This document shows, piece after piece, positions 44,609 to 53,613 of a stretch of DNA of 64,000 bases. The stretch's first letter is position 1; every line of letters starts with the position of its first letter. The translations under genes were made by a program, and so were the position numbers. The notes under the pieces are model-generated. The model was not told the DNA's origin, did not search any database, and was given only the letters and a program-made list of their open reading frames with translations. Source of the stretch: a bacterium (lineage in GTDB: Bacteria; Myxococcota_A; Bradymonadia; Bradymonadales; Bradymonadaceae); assembly GCA_030427705.1 (NCBI GenBank), contig JAUIBR010000005.1, positions 62,001-126,000 on the forward strand, written 5' to 3'.

Positions 44609-46270
44609 ATGAATCTCCGAACGCTTGTCGGCGTCCTGTTCGTTCTGGTCTTCTTTTTGGGATGCGAGAAGGAGACCCCGAAACCTACCGGTCCTCCGGA
44701 GCGGTATGGGTTGATATTGTTGATTGATGGGGCGCATGGGCGTTTGTGGAAGGAGTACGCAAACGCGGGCAAGCTTCCCAACGTCAAACGCATCTTTATG
44801 GACAATGGGGTCTGGGTTGAAAACGCGACAAGCGTGTTCCCCACGATTACCGGCGCGGGAATGCCGTCGGCCCTGACAGGCAATGTTCCAGGTCGCCACA
44901 AGATCGTGTCCTTGTACTTCTTCGACCGAAAGAAGCGTCGGTATCCGGTGCTCTATGTTGCACTCGAAGCTTTTGAGTGGAACGACTGGCTTTCCCCCGA
45001 CGTAAAGACGGTTTGGGAGCACTTCCCTGGCGAAAACGACACACTCGCGATTGGTCCAGCGTTAAGCCGAGGCGCCGATGACGAGATTAGTTTCCTTTGG
45101 AACCTCGAATACAAACCAATCGAGTACCGCACAAAGGTCATGCTTGGGCTGCGCAAGCTAGAACGTGCTGTGACGGACGAACCACCAGCGAAGTTGTCGG
45201 TCGCCTACAACGGGTGGTTTGACCATATGGAACATGGGCTAGGCGCCACCCATCCCGATATGGACGAGCACTACAAGGCCATCGACGAGCTGATTGGCGA
45301 GTCCGTCGACACGTTCAACAAGACGATGGATGCGCGCGAAAAGGAAATCGGACGACCCGTTGAGCGCTACGTCGCCCTGGTCAGCGACCACGGACATCAG
45401 GACATCAAGGACGTCTTTTCGTTGGACAAGTTCGTACGCAAAACCAACGCAGCGCGCATCGCAGACAAAGACTGGACGGAGGTGTTTGGCATCAAACTCA
45501 AGGGAGACATGCCCGAAGACTTCTCGGACAAAGAGATTGTCGTCGCGGCAGGTGAAGGCCACGCCCTGCTCTACTTCCCGACTCCGATTGTTGGTGAAGA
45601 TGGCAAAGTTGAACGGCTTGATTGGGACAAACGCCCCACCCTGCAACAGCTCCGGGACTATCCGTTCCGGGACAAACGCATTGATGTCATCGGAATGGGC
45701 GTCGCGTGGCGCGATGCTGTGAAGTTCATGCTCGGCAAGGATTGGGAGACCGGGCATGTCCATGTGTTTGGGCCCGACGGCGAGGCGAAGATCGAACGCA
45801 AAGGCGACTACGCCACACGTGCTGACTATCGATACACTATCGTCCGCGGCAAAGACCCACTCGGCTACGACGCTCATCCAAAGGCGAAAGTGCTGATGGA
45901 TGGCGAGTTTCACCATGCCGACAAATGGCAAACGGCAACCTACCAAACCGACACGCCGGATGCTGTCGTCATGCTCTACCAGGCGTTCGACGACCAGGAG
46001 CGTGCTCCTGACCTATACCTATCGGCAGCCCCGTACATCTCGATTGGCGACCTGGTTGACGGCGAGAAGAGCGCATCCAAACATGGCGGCCTGACACGAG
46101 ACGAGTCGTGGTCCACGGTGGCATTCGCGGGCACCGGCATCAATCCCGCAACGCTAGATACCGCGCGTAACATTGACGTCGTCCCAACCATGCTAAATCT
46201 GCTGGAGCAGCCCTACGACACGATGTCGGTCGACGGGAAAGTGCTCCCGGTGAAGACAAAGGTACACTAG
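44609..46270 (+). CDS. Alkaline-phosphatase-superfamily phosphodiesterase lipoprotein
   Basis: A 553-residue lipoprotein (lipobox FLGC) of the type I phosphodiesterase/nucleotide pyrophosphatase group. Metal-site elements visible are LLIDGAHGRLWKEY near the N-terminus, the nucleophile region SVFPTITGAGMPS (Thr likely), YNGWFDHMEHGLGATHPDMD with Asp/His ligands, and LVSDHGHQD. A late GGLTRDESW has the family's conserved Asp-Glu. It probably hydrolyses phosphodiesters or phosphomonoesters outside the inner membrane. It is convergent with the esterase lipoprotein 36 nt away. The start ATG 44609 has a GGAGAG site upstream. The substrate is unknown. Confidence 0.9.
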   Translation: MNLRTLVGVLFVLVFFLGCEKETPKPTGPPERYGLILLIDGAHGRLWKEYANAGKLPNVKRIFMDNGVWVENATSVFPTITGAGMPSALTGNVPGRHKIVSLYFFDRKKRRYPVLYVALEAFEWNDWLSPDVKTVWEHFPGENDTLAIGPALSRGADDEISFLWNLEYKPIEYRTKVMLGLRKLERAVTDEPPAKLSVAYNGWFDHMEHGLGATHPDMDEHYKAIDELIGESVDTFNKTMDAREKEIGRPVERYVALVSDHGHQDIKDVFSLDKFVRKTNAARIADKDWTEVFGIKLKGDMPEDFSDKEIVVAAGEGHALLYFPTPIVGEDGKVERLDWDKRPTLQQLRDYPFRDKRIDVIGMGVAWRDAVKFMLGKDWETGHVHVFGPDGEAKIERKGDYATRADYRYTIVRGKDPLGYDAHPKAKVLMDGEFHHADKWQTATYQTDTPDAVVMLYQAFDDQERAPDLYLSAAPYISIGDLVDGEKSASKHGGLTRDESWSTVAFAGTGINPATLDTARNIDVVPTMLNLLEQPYDTMSVDGKVLPVKTKVH

Positions 46271-46306
46271 ATGAACGAAACCCAAATCCGTTCATCATTC
46301 ACACCG

Positions 46307-47926
46307 CTACGGTACCAGACCGATGGAACGCAGGGTTTCACAACGTCCTTCGCTGATCTCATCAGTGAGGCTCGACGGGTCATCAAAGATCTGAATCGTT
46401 GCCGACCCTTCTTCGAACTCCGGCCATCCGGGATCGCCGTTTCGGGCAAATCCTAACCAGGCTGCCTGCATTTCATCGCTAACCCGCTGGTCCGCTGCAA
46501 CCGGCGTGTAAGCCGGCGTGATGTTGAGGTTTCCGAAGACGTAAGCCAACTCGAGTCCGTGGAATGCGCCTAGCGCCTGACCAACGCCGTTTAGCAGATG
46601 CGTGAAGTGGTAGGTGTACACGGTGTTGCCGGCATCCGCTGCCGCTCCCGCAAAATGGAGCGCAGGGCATACAAAAGCGATGTCCCCTGCGACCGCGTTG
46701 TAGGCGGCTTTGGGCGTCGCGAAGTCACTGGCTGGATAAGCAGCGAGCACGTCATCTGCGAAGATCGTCAATTGCGCTCGGACCAGGTTTTCGTAGGCCA
46801 TCTCCGTGGGGATCGGGACGCCAGTGGTGAAGACGTTTGCTTCATCGGCATTTGAACCGGTGATGAGCTCCAATCCCTGCAAGCCGCCATCCACCTGATT
46901 ACGGGTGCTGTCGCTGAGAATGTCACCATCCACGTTTGGACCAAACGGGGCCAAGCCCAACGCGTTCTTTCCGAGCTCTCCGGTCGCATTCACCAACGCT
47001 TCAGGCGTCAATGCACGCAGACATTCGACCTCGTCGCCGTCGCAATCCAGTACGCCCATGAACTCTTCACCCAAGGTCGTCGCGGCTGGTGTTAGAGGGC
47101 GGTCTTGGTCAAGGTCAGGCCATCCGCCACATCCGCTTCCGCTCTCGATAATCGCGCGTTTGAACAACCCGCGGCTGGCCGCTGAACCCAAGTGTACGCA
47201 AGACGACACACCACCTGCAGACTCGCCAAAGATCGTCACATTTTCAGCGTTGCCACCGAACACTGCCGCATTGTCTCGAATCCACTGCAGTGCAAGGACT
47301 TGGTCACGAATACCGTAGTTTCCGGCCGTCCCGCCTTCTTCGATCAAGGCATCCGTGGCCAAGAAACCCAACGCACCGACGCGGTAGTTGAGCGTCACCA
47401 AAACCACGCCTTGGCTGGCAAGGCTCGCACCATCATACAGCGGCAACGAGCCGGCACCTTGAACGAAACCGCCACCGTGAATGAACACCATGACAGGCGC
47501 GTCCTCTGCGTCTGCTGGCGCCCAGACGTTAAGCGTCAGGCAGTCTTCCTCACCGACATAAGACATCGAGGTCGTATCAATCTGCGGGCACCGCGGACCA
47601 AATGCGTCTGCCTCCAAAAGGTCGTCCCATGTGTTTGCCTCTGGAGGTTTGAAGCGTAGTTCTCCAACCGGTGGCTGCGCATATGGAATGCCCTTGAACA
47701 CCATGAGACCATCTTCTTCAGTGCCACGGATGGGCCCTGACGTCGTGACGATCGCGTCATCCGGCAAGTTATTTATGTTGTTAACGTTGTTGGCGTTGTT
47801 TGCATTATTGACGTTGTTAACGTTGTTGGTGTTGTTGGCATTGTTCGCCCCACCTTTTGTCGCGTCATCACCGCAACCCCAAACCATCCCCGCAATCATC
47901 AACGGCAGCATTAATCGCAGCTTCAT
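46307..47926 (-). CDS. Type B carboxylesterase lipoprotein with Asn linker
   Basis: A 539-residue lipoprotein from ATG 47926, with lipobox VWGC and about nine Asn-Asn-x units (47768-47850) before an alpha/beta-hydrolase of the carboxylesterase type B family. Signature parts: EDCLTLNVW, the oxyanion-hole HGGGF, and the nucleophile elbow FGESAGG. The late FHGLELAYVFGN carries the probable catalytic His. The enzyme is anchored to the envelope and set off by the flexible linker, suggesting hydrolysis of external esters. Here the linker is joined to a well-known enzyme, which shows it is a general spacer and not part of one domain family. Confidence 0.94.
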   Translation of the reverse strand: MKLRLMLPLMIAGMVWGCGDDATKGGANNANNTNNVNNVNNANNANNVNNINNLPDDAIVTTSGPIRGTEEDGLMVFKGIPYAQPPVGELRFKPPEANTWDDLLEADAFGPRCPQIDTTSMSYVGEEDCLTLNVWAPADAEDAPVMVFIHGGGFVQGAGSLPLYDGASLASQGVVLVTLNYRVGALGFLATDALIEEGGTAGNYGIRDQVLALQWIRDNAAVFGGNAENVTIFGESAGGVSSCVHLGSAASRGLFKRAIIESGSGCGGWPDLDQDRPLTPAATTLGEEFMGVLDCDGDEVECLRALTPEALVNATGELGKNALGLAPFGPNVDGDILSDSTRNQVDGGLQGLELITGSNADEANVFTTGVPIPTEMAYENLVRAQLTIFADDVLAAYPASDFATPKAAYNAVAGDIAFVCPALHFAGAAADAGNTVYTYHFTHLLNGVGQALGAFHGLELAYVFGNLNITPAYTPVAADQRVSDEMQAAWLGFARNGDPGWPEFEEGSATIQIFDDPSSLTDEISEGRCETLRSIGLVP

Positions 47927-48021
47927 TGCATCTCCTAAGAGCAAGTTTGCCGCACGTTACCAAAACCCACGGTTCTAGTAACGACTCGGTCTGATATAGT
48001 CGCGGCCAGGCGAGAGGACGA

Positions 48022-49821
48022 ATGGCTGACCCGGAACATCTCTACGAAAAAGCGCGCAAGGCTCACCACTCCGGCAGCTTTGATGAGGCCCTTCGCATCA
48101 TCGAACGCGCGGAAGCCGCAACATCCGAATACACGGACCTGGGGCTGCGCGTAGAGATTGCGATTGAGCACGCAAATCTCCTGCGCATGGCTGGTCGCGA
48201 GAAGAAGGCGATGACGGTCCTCAATTGGGTGCTCGCCCTCGTCCACAGCGACCGTCGCGAAGAGATTGAGGAAGCGGCGACCGCTTTCTATATCGTTCGC
48301 GCGTATCTCGAGTTTATCGGTGCAGGTTCACAGGTAGAGGACGTCGACTACGACGGGCTTCAGCAAGTCATCGATGACGGATTGCATTACCTTGAAGAGT
48401 CCGGACTTTCAGATTGGCGAGACGGGCTGTTGTGCATGCGTGCAAACATCCACACGGCGCGGGAAGAGCTTGAGCTCGCCCTGGTGAACATGAAAGAGGC
48501 GTTTGAGGTTGCCGAGAACTCCAGCGGCTCACCAGGCTTTGGCGCCACGACGTATCTTCGAGACCTCGCGTGGATCCATCGCCGACTCGACCAAAACGAA
48601 GAGGCTGTACGCCTGCTGCGAGGGCTGCTCAGACGGCCTCGGTTGTCGAATGTTAACCAATTGGCCGCACACACATATCTGGGTCATGCGCTATTGGATA
48701 TGGGCGATATCATCGATGCGGCGGCGCATGCGGAGTCGGCACACTTGGTTGCCGCGAAGCTCTTCCCAAAACAACGCATGGCCGCACTGGGGCTGCTGGT
48801 GGAGGCCCGCATCGCGCTTCGCGATTTGGATGGAGCGCAGTGGGCGGCAAACCAAATCTTGGGTATAGCAAAGTCGCTTAATCGCCCGCACTCGCTGGCG
48901 TTGGCGAATTTGGACAACGCCGAGGTCGCGCTTGCCAAACGTGAACTGGATTCGGCGGAATCGTTTATCGATGCTGCCACAACGTATGCGACACAGGCCG
49001 ATGAACGGCGTGGCGCGCAGCGATACACTACGATGTGTCAGGAACGCAGTGACAAGCTGAGACGGCTACGCTCGATCCGTTCTCTGCAGGAAGAACTCCA
49101 AGCAGCCGCGGTGCCGAAGACTCGGGACTGGTGGAACAACTACCTCAAGGGAGCCATCGAGTTTCGAGGCGTGAACATGGCGGAGAATCGCCGGATAACC
49201 GCACGTTGGGCGACTTCGCTGGGCCTAGAACCGGAGGAAATCGCGCAAACAGCATTGGTTTTGCTGGAAGAGGAGTTCGCGGAAGACAAGTTGGCTGGCG
49301 TGCTCCTGTTTGAGGCGTTCCTCGTTGAGTCGGATTACGACCCGACCGAACTGCTCGAGTCGTTCCAACTTCTGTTCGACTACGAGTTCATTTGCGACTG
49401 GAACACAACGGATTGGTTGTGCGTGAAGGTGCTGGGCAAGTTTGCAAAACGAATGGACCCCGAGTTCGCTCGGAAAATCATGGCCTGGAAGAGCGCCAAG
49501 AATCTCTGGCGACGCAGGGCTGCAGGGGTGGCGTTCGTCAACCTCGCCGAGCAAGGCGACAGTTTTTATGCGGGCTTCTCTTCCGACCTGCTGAAAGTGT
49601 GCGCGCGTACGATCAAATCCCAAGAGCGTTTTGCGCAGACGGGCACCGGTTGGGTTTTGAGGGAGCTTGCGAAGGCTGACCGAACCCGCGTGCTGGAGTT
49701 TGTCGACATACACCTGGCAGACTTTACAGCGGAAGGGCTGAAGTATGCGTTGGAAAAGCTCCCCGATGACCTTCAGAGAATGCGGGCTGCAAGGAAGAAG
49801 CTCGTGGCGTCTAAAGGCTAG
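48022..49821 (+). CDS. TPR repeats fused to AlkD-like DNA glycosylase domain
   Basis: A 599-residue cytoplasmic protein with two parts. Residues 1-350 are tetratricopeptide-like repeats (for example ARKAHHSGSFDEALRIIERA and HTYLGHALLDMGDIIDAAAH). Residues about 365-590 look like the HEAT-like AlkD DNA alkylation repair domain: NYLKGAIEFRGVNM, then Trp460 and Asp464 in DWNTTDW, Arg497-499 in NLWRRRAAGV, and Trp544 in GTGWVLRELAK. These match the Trp109, Asp113, Arg148 and Trp187 pattern of Bacillus AlkD, so glycosylase activity on positively charged alkyl bases is plausible. I know of no established TPR-AlkD architecture. No export signal. It overlaps the convergent lipoprotein gene by 11 nt. 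Confidence 0.88.
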   Translation: MADPEHLYEKARKAHHSGSFDEALRIIERAEAATSEYTDLGLRVEIAIEHANLLRMAGREKKAMTVLNWVLALVHSDRREEIEEAATAFYIVRAYLEFIGAGSQVEDVDYDGLQQVIDDGLHYLEESGLSDWRDGLLCMRANIHTAREELELALVNMKEAFEVAENSSGSPGFGATTYLRDLAWIHRRLDQNEEAVRLLRGLLRRPRLSNVNQLAAHTYLGHALLDMGDIIDAAAHAESAHLVAAKLFPKQRMAALGLLVEARIALRDLDGAQWAANQILGIAKSLNRPHSLALANLDNAEVALAKRELDSAESFIDAATTYATQADERRGAQRYTTMCQERSDKLRRLRSIRSLQEELQAAAVPKTRDWWNNYLKGAIEFRGVNMAENRRITARWATSLGLEPEEIAQTALVLLEEEFAEDKLAGVLLFEAFLVESDYDPTELLESFQLLFDYEFICDWNTTDWLCVKVLGKFAKRMDPEFARKIMAWKSAKNLWRRRAAGVAFVNLAEQGDSFYAGFSSDLLKVCARTIKSQERFAQTGTGWVLRELAKADRTRVLEFVDIHLADFTAEGLKYALEKLPDDLQRMRAARKKLVASKG

Positions 49822-50392
49822 GTGATTCCCAGTATTGCCGGCTGGCTTCGCAGGTCTCAACGGAAGACGTTGACCAACCATCTAAGATATCACCGGCCGC
49901 GACAGCCTTCGGAGAGCTGGGCCGAAGTCGCAGCATCGTCAACCGGCCCTTCACGTCGACCATCAACGGCTCGACGATGTCATCGAGATGTTCGTCCCAT
50001 GCTTTCTGAAGACGGTCGTTCTCGGGAAAGCGGAACATCGTGAACTCACAGGCCAAGTTCAGATTCATTTGGGTCAGACGCCACAGTGCAGTCATGTAGA
50101 CTTCGTCGTCATCGGATTTCACCAAGACATCGTATCGACGGGCGAGGTCCCTCTGTGCATCGCCCTTCTCTTTCAGCTTCTCACCCACATCTTCTGCGGT
50201 GTCTTTGGTAACAACCTGCGGGAGGGTGTACTCGCCCAAATACGCAGCGAAGTCCGCGTCGAGAACTTCGATACGTTCTTCAGCGACATTGGCCGTCGGA
50301 TTTGGATTGTCGCTGGTGAGCGACGGGCGAGACTCTTCCGGTGCTGAAGCGCACCCTGCAACAACCAGCAAAACGACGGGAAGGTACTTCAT
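49811..50392 (-). CDS. Small lipoprotein of unknown function downstream of cstA
   Basis: A 193-residue lipoprotein with signal peptide and lipobox VAGC, then a Ser/Pro/Asn-rich spacer (about 20-40) and a helical domain with EKLKEKGDAQRDLARRYDVL. No family is recognised. Its ATG overlaps the stop of the CstA-like gene (ATGA), so the two are co-translated; a link to carbon-starvation uptake is possible only by context. The C-terminal end overlaps the TPR-AlkD gene by 11 nt on the opposite strand. Confidence 0.8.
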   Translation of the reverse strand: MKYLPVVLLVVAGCASAPEESRPSLTSDNPNPTANVAEERIEVLDADFAAYLGEYTLPQVVTKDTAEDVGEKLKEKGDAQRDLARRYDVLVKSDDDEVYMTALWRLTQMNLNLACEFTMFRFPENDRLQKAWDEHLDDIVEPLMVDVKGRLTMLRLRPSSPKAVAAGDILDGWSTSSVETCEASRQYWESPSL

Positions 50393-52122
50393 TCGATATC
50401 CAAGGCATCCGTATAGTTTTTGTCACGCACAACGCGACTGACCGCCAGTGCTGCCTCGACCACAAGCCATACGCCCACGACCAGTAGGAACACGCCGACC
50501 CCGAACAACAACCATTGTTCTTTCTCCGCAAAACGGATTGCGTTGGAAATCATAGCCGTAATGGTCGTGACGAGCATCAATACCATCGGTATTCCGGTTA
50601 CGTACCACGGCTTCTTTCGCAGGATGAGGTAGACGGTGATCGTCAGAAGCGCCAATCCAGCCATCAATTGATTCGTCGTTCCAAACAACGCCCACAATGC
50701 CAACCCGGCTGACTTCCCATCGACCTCGTAGAAGGCAAAAAATGCGATGGCGGCGACTGCTAAACCCGACGACACAAATCGATTACCCAGGAATGACAAG
50801 CCAATCGTCTCGCCGATCTCTTCAACGTTGTAGCGAAGTAGCCGGGTCGCAGAATCCAACGACGTCAGTGCATAGCTGACGACGATCAAGCTCACAAATG
50901 AAGCCCCGGTGTAGCGCTCGATTCCGAGTGATTCCAGAAACGACGAACAGCCTTGGATGAACACGGCGACCTTCGGCCCGAGCCCCTGAACCACGCTCCA
51001 ATCGGCGTAGTGTGTATGCCACGCCTCCGTGCTCATCATACCCGCCGTGGTGGCGAGCACGGCCATCAGACCAAGCATCGATTCGCCAATCATCCCGCCG
51101 TAGCCAATGACGCGAGCGTCGGTTTCTTTGTCCAATTGCTTGGCAGTTGTGCCGCTAGACACAAGGCTGTGGAAGCCGCTCGCTGCGCCACACGCAATGA
51201 CGATGAAAACGAATGGGAAGATACCTGGCGCCCCCTTCGGCTCGAGTTGGACGGCAGGGGCTACAAACTCTGGCGCCCCCACAAAGACGCCCAGATACAA
51301 CCCGCCGAGCCCGACATACAGCAACAAACAGTTCAGGAAGTCACGGGGTTGCAGCAAACTCCAGACGGGTAGAATGGACGCGGCAAGCGCGTATGCGAGC
51401 AGGATGTAGCTCCAGCCTTTGATATCGGGTGCAACGTCCGGGTTGTCGAGCCCCGTTGACGCGAGAAACTCGGGGTCCTTTGAGAACCACATCAGGATCA
51501 GAAGGATGCCAAAACCAACGGGGGTCAGAATCTTCCATGACATGCCCTTCTTGTATCCCAACCAACCAATCGCCGCCGCGACGACCATTAGACCAAAGGA
51601 TGGAACGACAGCTTGAGGGAAGTGGATGGCGGCCTGGCTCGGATCCGGTGCGGGACTGAACAGGAATGCGATGACGAACACAAACACACCCATCGCCAAC
51701 GCGACCAGGAAAAAGATGACAATATGTAACAACGTTTTCGCCCGAGGGCCGATTAGTCCTTCCGCGACTTTACCGATGGATTTCCCCTTGGCGCGGACGC
51801 TAACGACAATGGACCCGAAGTCGTGCACGCATCCAATGAGGAGCGCGCCCATGACCACCCAAACCATCGCCGGTAGCCAGCCCCAGATGACGGCAACTGC
51901 GGGACCCAACATGGGCGCGAGTCCCGCGATGGATGCGTAGTGATGTCCGAACAACACGCCCGGCCGCGTCGGAACGTAGTCGACATCATCACGCATGGTA
52001 TGTGCGGGGGTTTCGAAGTCCTCGCGCAATCCGAAGACGCGTTCAGCCAAAAATCGGCTATAAAACACGTAGCCTAAGACATACACGAATAGCGCAATCG
52101 CCGTGGCAACCGCTGCGTTCAT
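50389..52122 (-). CDS. CstA-type carbon starvation transporter
   Basis: A 577-residue polytopic inner-membrane protein of the CstA family. It starts with a membrane helix (AIALFVYVLGYVFYSRFLAE), has the signature DDVDYVPTRPGVLFGHHYASIAGLAPMLG region, the GCVHDFGSIVVSVR loop and about 14-16 helices. CstA proteins take up peptides or pyruvate under carbon limitation. It is shorter than E. coli CstA (701 residues), as in the actinobacterial and deltaproteobacterial subgroup. It is coupled to the small lipoprotein gene and divergent from 52176. Confidence 0.95.
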   Translation of the reverse strand: MNAAVATAIALFVYVLGYVFYSRFLAERVFGLREDFETPAHTMRDDVDYVPTRPGVLFGHHYASIAGLAPMLGPAVAVIWGWLPAMVWVVMGALLIGCVHDFGSIVVSVRAKGKSIGKVAEGLIGPRAKTLLHIVIFFLVALAMGVFVFVIAFLFSPAPDPSQAAIHFPQAVVPSFGLMVVAAAIGWLGYKKGMSWKILTPVGFGILLILMWFSKDPEFLASTGLDNPDVAPDIKGWSYILLAYALAASILPVWSLLQPRDFLNCLLLYVGLGGLYLGVFVGAPEFVAPAVQLEPKGAPGIFPFVFIVIACGAASGFHSLVSSGTTAKQLDKETDARVIGYGGMIGESMLGLMAVLATTAGMMSTEAWHTHYADWSVVQGLGPKVAVFIQGCSSFLESLGIERYTGASFVSLIVVSYALTSLDSATRLLRYNVEEIGETIGLSFLGNRFVSSGLAVAAIAFFAFYEVDGKSAGLALWALFGTTNQLMAGLALLTITVYLILRKKPWYVTGIPMVLMLVTTITAMISNAIRFAEKEQWLLFGVGVFLLVVGVWLVVEAALAVSRVVRDKNYTDALDIE

Positions 52123-52175
52123 ACGTTCCTCAACCGAAGTTCAAAACGGTAGTTTACCGTGATAATAGACGAATT

Positions 52176-52805
52176 ATGAATCAGCAAACACGAGTGCCCT
52201 TGATTTGGGTCCTATTTGGCGGCGCAGCGATCATCGCGTCGGCTGCGGTCGCGACGGGAGCAAACACGCTTGTTGTGTTGTCAGGCGAGGTACAGACGTT
52301 CGACTTTTCGAAGGGTACAGACATCGCGCAGTACGCCCTGGCCACAGGGCTGGGGCTGATTGCAATGTTGACGACGATGGGCGCGTTCATGCGGGCTCGA
52401 AAGGGTGGAGGCGACTCCAGGTCGCTCAACATGTTGGGGCTCGCCGCACCCGCCTTTATGTTTCTTGGTATGGGCATCGGGATGGTGGCGGCGCTGAAGA
52501 TTCATGAATCTCACGCCGAGAACGTGCGAAGTATCGCTGAGTACACGTGCAGCAAGGTGCTCAGCCCAACCATCACGCCCGAGCAACACCAGCAGTGTTT
52601 GAAGCTGGTTGATGGCTGTGACCGCACGTTCAAAGAGACCGTTTGCTACAAGCCAACGTCAGCGGAGGCGGCCCAACGATGTTACCAATTGGCATCAAAT
52701 CAACTAAACGGGATGAGTGAGGCTCAGGTCAAAATGCTCAACCTCGCGATCAGCGACGCAGAAGATAAGATTGTCGCTGCCTGCATCGTTCGCCAACTGA
52801 AGTGA
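52176..52805 (+). CDS. Membrane protein with three helices and Cys-rich tail
   Basis: A 209-residue protein from ATG 52176; the frame is open upstream to 51933 but that part is antisense to cstA. Three membrane segments lie in the first 110 residues (WVLFGGAAIIASAAVATGAN, ALATGLGLIAMLTTMGAFM, LAAPAFMFLGMGIGMVAALK). A soluble C-terminal region follows with six Cys in short spacings (YTCSKVLSP, HQQCLKLVDGC, TVCYKPTS, RCYQLA, AACIVRQ), suggesting disulfides on the periplasmic side. No family is recognised. The next gene is a DsbA-like oxidoreductase downstream on the same strand, about 50 nt away, which fits the Cys content but proves nothing. Confidence 0.75.
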   Translation: MNQQTRVPLIWVLFGGAAIIASAAVATGANTLVVLSGEVQTFDFSKGTDIAQYALATGLGLIAMLTTMGAFMRARKGGGDSRSLNMLGLAAPAFMFLGMGIGMVAALKIHESHAENVRSIAEYTCSKVLSPTITPEQHQQCLKLVDGCDRTFKETVCYKPTSAEAAQRCYQLASNQLNGMSEAQVKMLNLAISDAEDKIVAACIVRQLK

Positions 52806-52855
52806 AACGCGAAAGTCGTGCACGCATCCAACCAAGGCAGTTCGGAGGAGCCGAG

Positions 52856-53530
52856 ATGAAGATTGAGATTTGGTCGGATGTGGTTTGCCCCTGGTGCTAT
52901 ATCGGAAAGCGCAGGCTAGAGGCGGCGATGGAGGAGGTCGATTTTGACGTCGAGATCGAATGGAAGAGCTTCGAGCTGGACCCATCCGCGCCTAACTCGA
53001 CATCGAAACCACTCAACGAGTTGCTCGCCAATAAGTATCGAATGACCCTCGATCGGGCCGACGAGATGATGGAAAACGTCCGGCAAATGGCGGAGCTGGA
53101 AGGACTCGATTTCAAATGGGACACGGCAAAGACGGGCAATACTTTCGACGCCCACCAATTGATTCACTTCGCCTCGAAGGCCGGCCGTGGCGCCGAGATG
53201 AAAGAACGGCTGCTCCACGCGTACTTCTCGGAGGGGTTTCCCATTTCCGATCGCGATGAACTGATTAGCCTCTCCGAATCAATGGGCTTTGATGGGGACG
53301 CTGTTCGCGCGATGTATGCAGACAACGACGAACGTGATGCCGTGCGTGGTGACGAGCTTGAGGCTCGCCAGATTGGTGTCACTGGCGTGCCGTTCTTTCT
53401 GATCGAACGGCAGTTCGCGATCCCAGGTGCACAGTCCGCAGAGACGATAAAGCTTGTGCTCGAGCAAGTGCACCAGAAGCTAAATCCTGTACCAGAAGAC
53501 GGGGCAAGCTGTGATATCGATGGCTGCTAA
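52856..53530 (+). CDS. DsbA-family oxidoreductase, FrnE-like
   Basis: A 224-residue cytoplasmic protein without signal peptide. The start at ATG 52856 has GGAGGAG upstream; the longer frame from 52802 lacks one. The thioredoxin-type active site is CPWC near residue 10 in SDVVCPWCYIGKRRLE, the standard FrnE/2-hydroxychromene-isomerase-like position. The helical insert carries HQLIHFASKAGRG and the cis-Pro loop is GVTGVPFFLIERQFAIPGAQ, both hallmark FrnE motifs. A C-terminal CDIDGC pair may be an extra redox site. Such proteins catalyse thiol-disulfide exchange. It follows the Cys-tailed membrane protein gene. Confidence 0.93.
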   Translation: MKIEIWSDVVCPWCYIGKRRLEAAMEEVDFDVEIEWKSFELDPSAPNSTSKPLNELLANKYRMTLDRADEMMENVRQMAELEGLDFKWDTAKTGNTFDAHQLIHFASKAGRGAEMKERLLHAYFSEGFPISDRDELISLSESMGFDGDAVRAMYADNDERDAVRGDELEARQIGVTGVPFFLIERQFAIPGAQSAETIKLVLEQVHQKLNPVPEDGASCDIDGC

Positions 53531-53613
53531 ACCCCAATAAATCTTAGCGGTTACTATTTGACATCATAAGCGCAGAAGCGCAGCTTATTGGTATAACCAC
53601 CAGGTAGCTTCTG

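Noticed and set aside
29844-47926. N-glycosylation sites in Asn linkers (Asn-Asn-Ser/Thr)
   Set aside because: Sequon-like triplets occur by composition; bacterial PglB-type sites need an acidic residue at -2, which the linkers lack.
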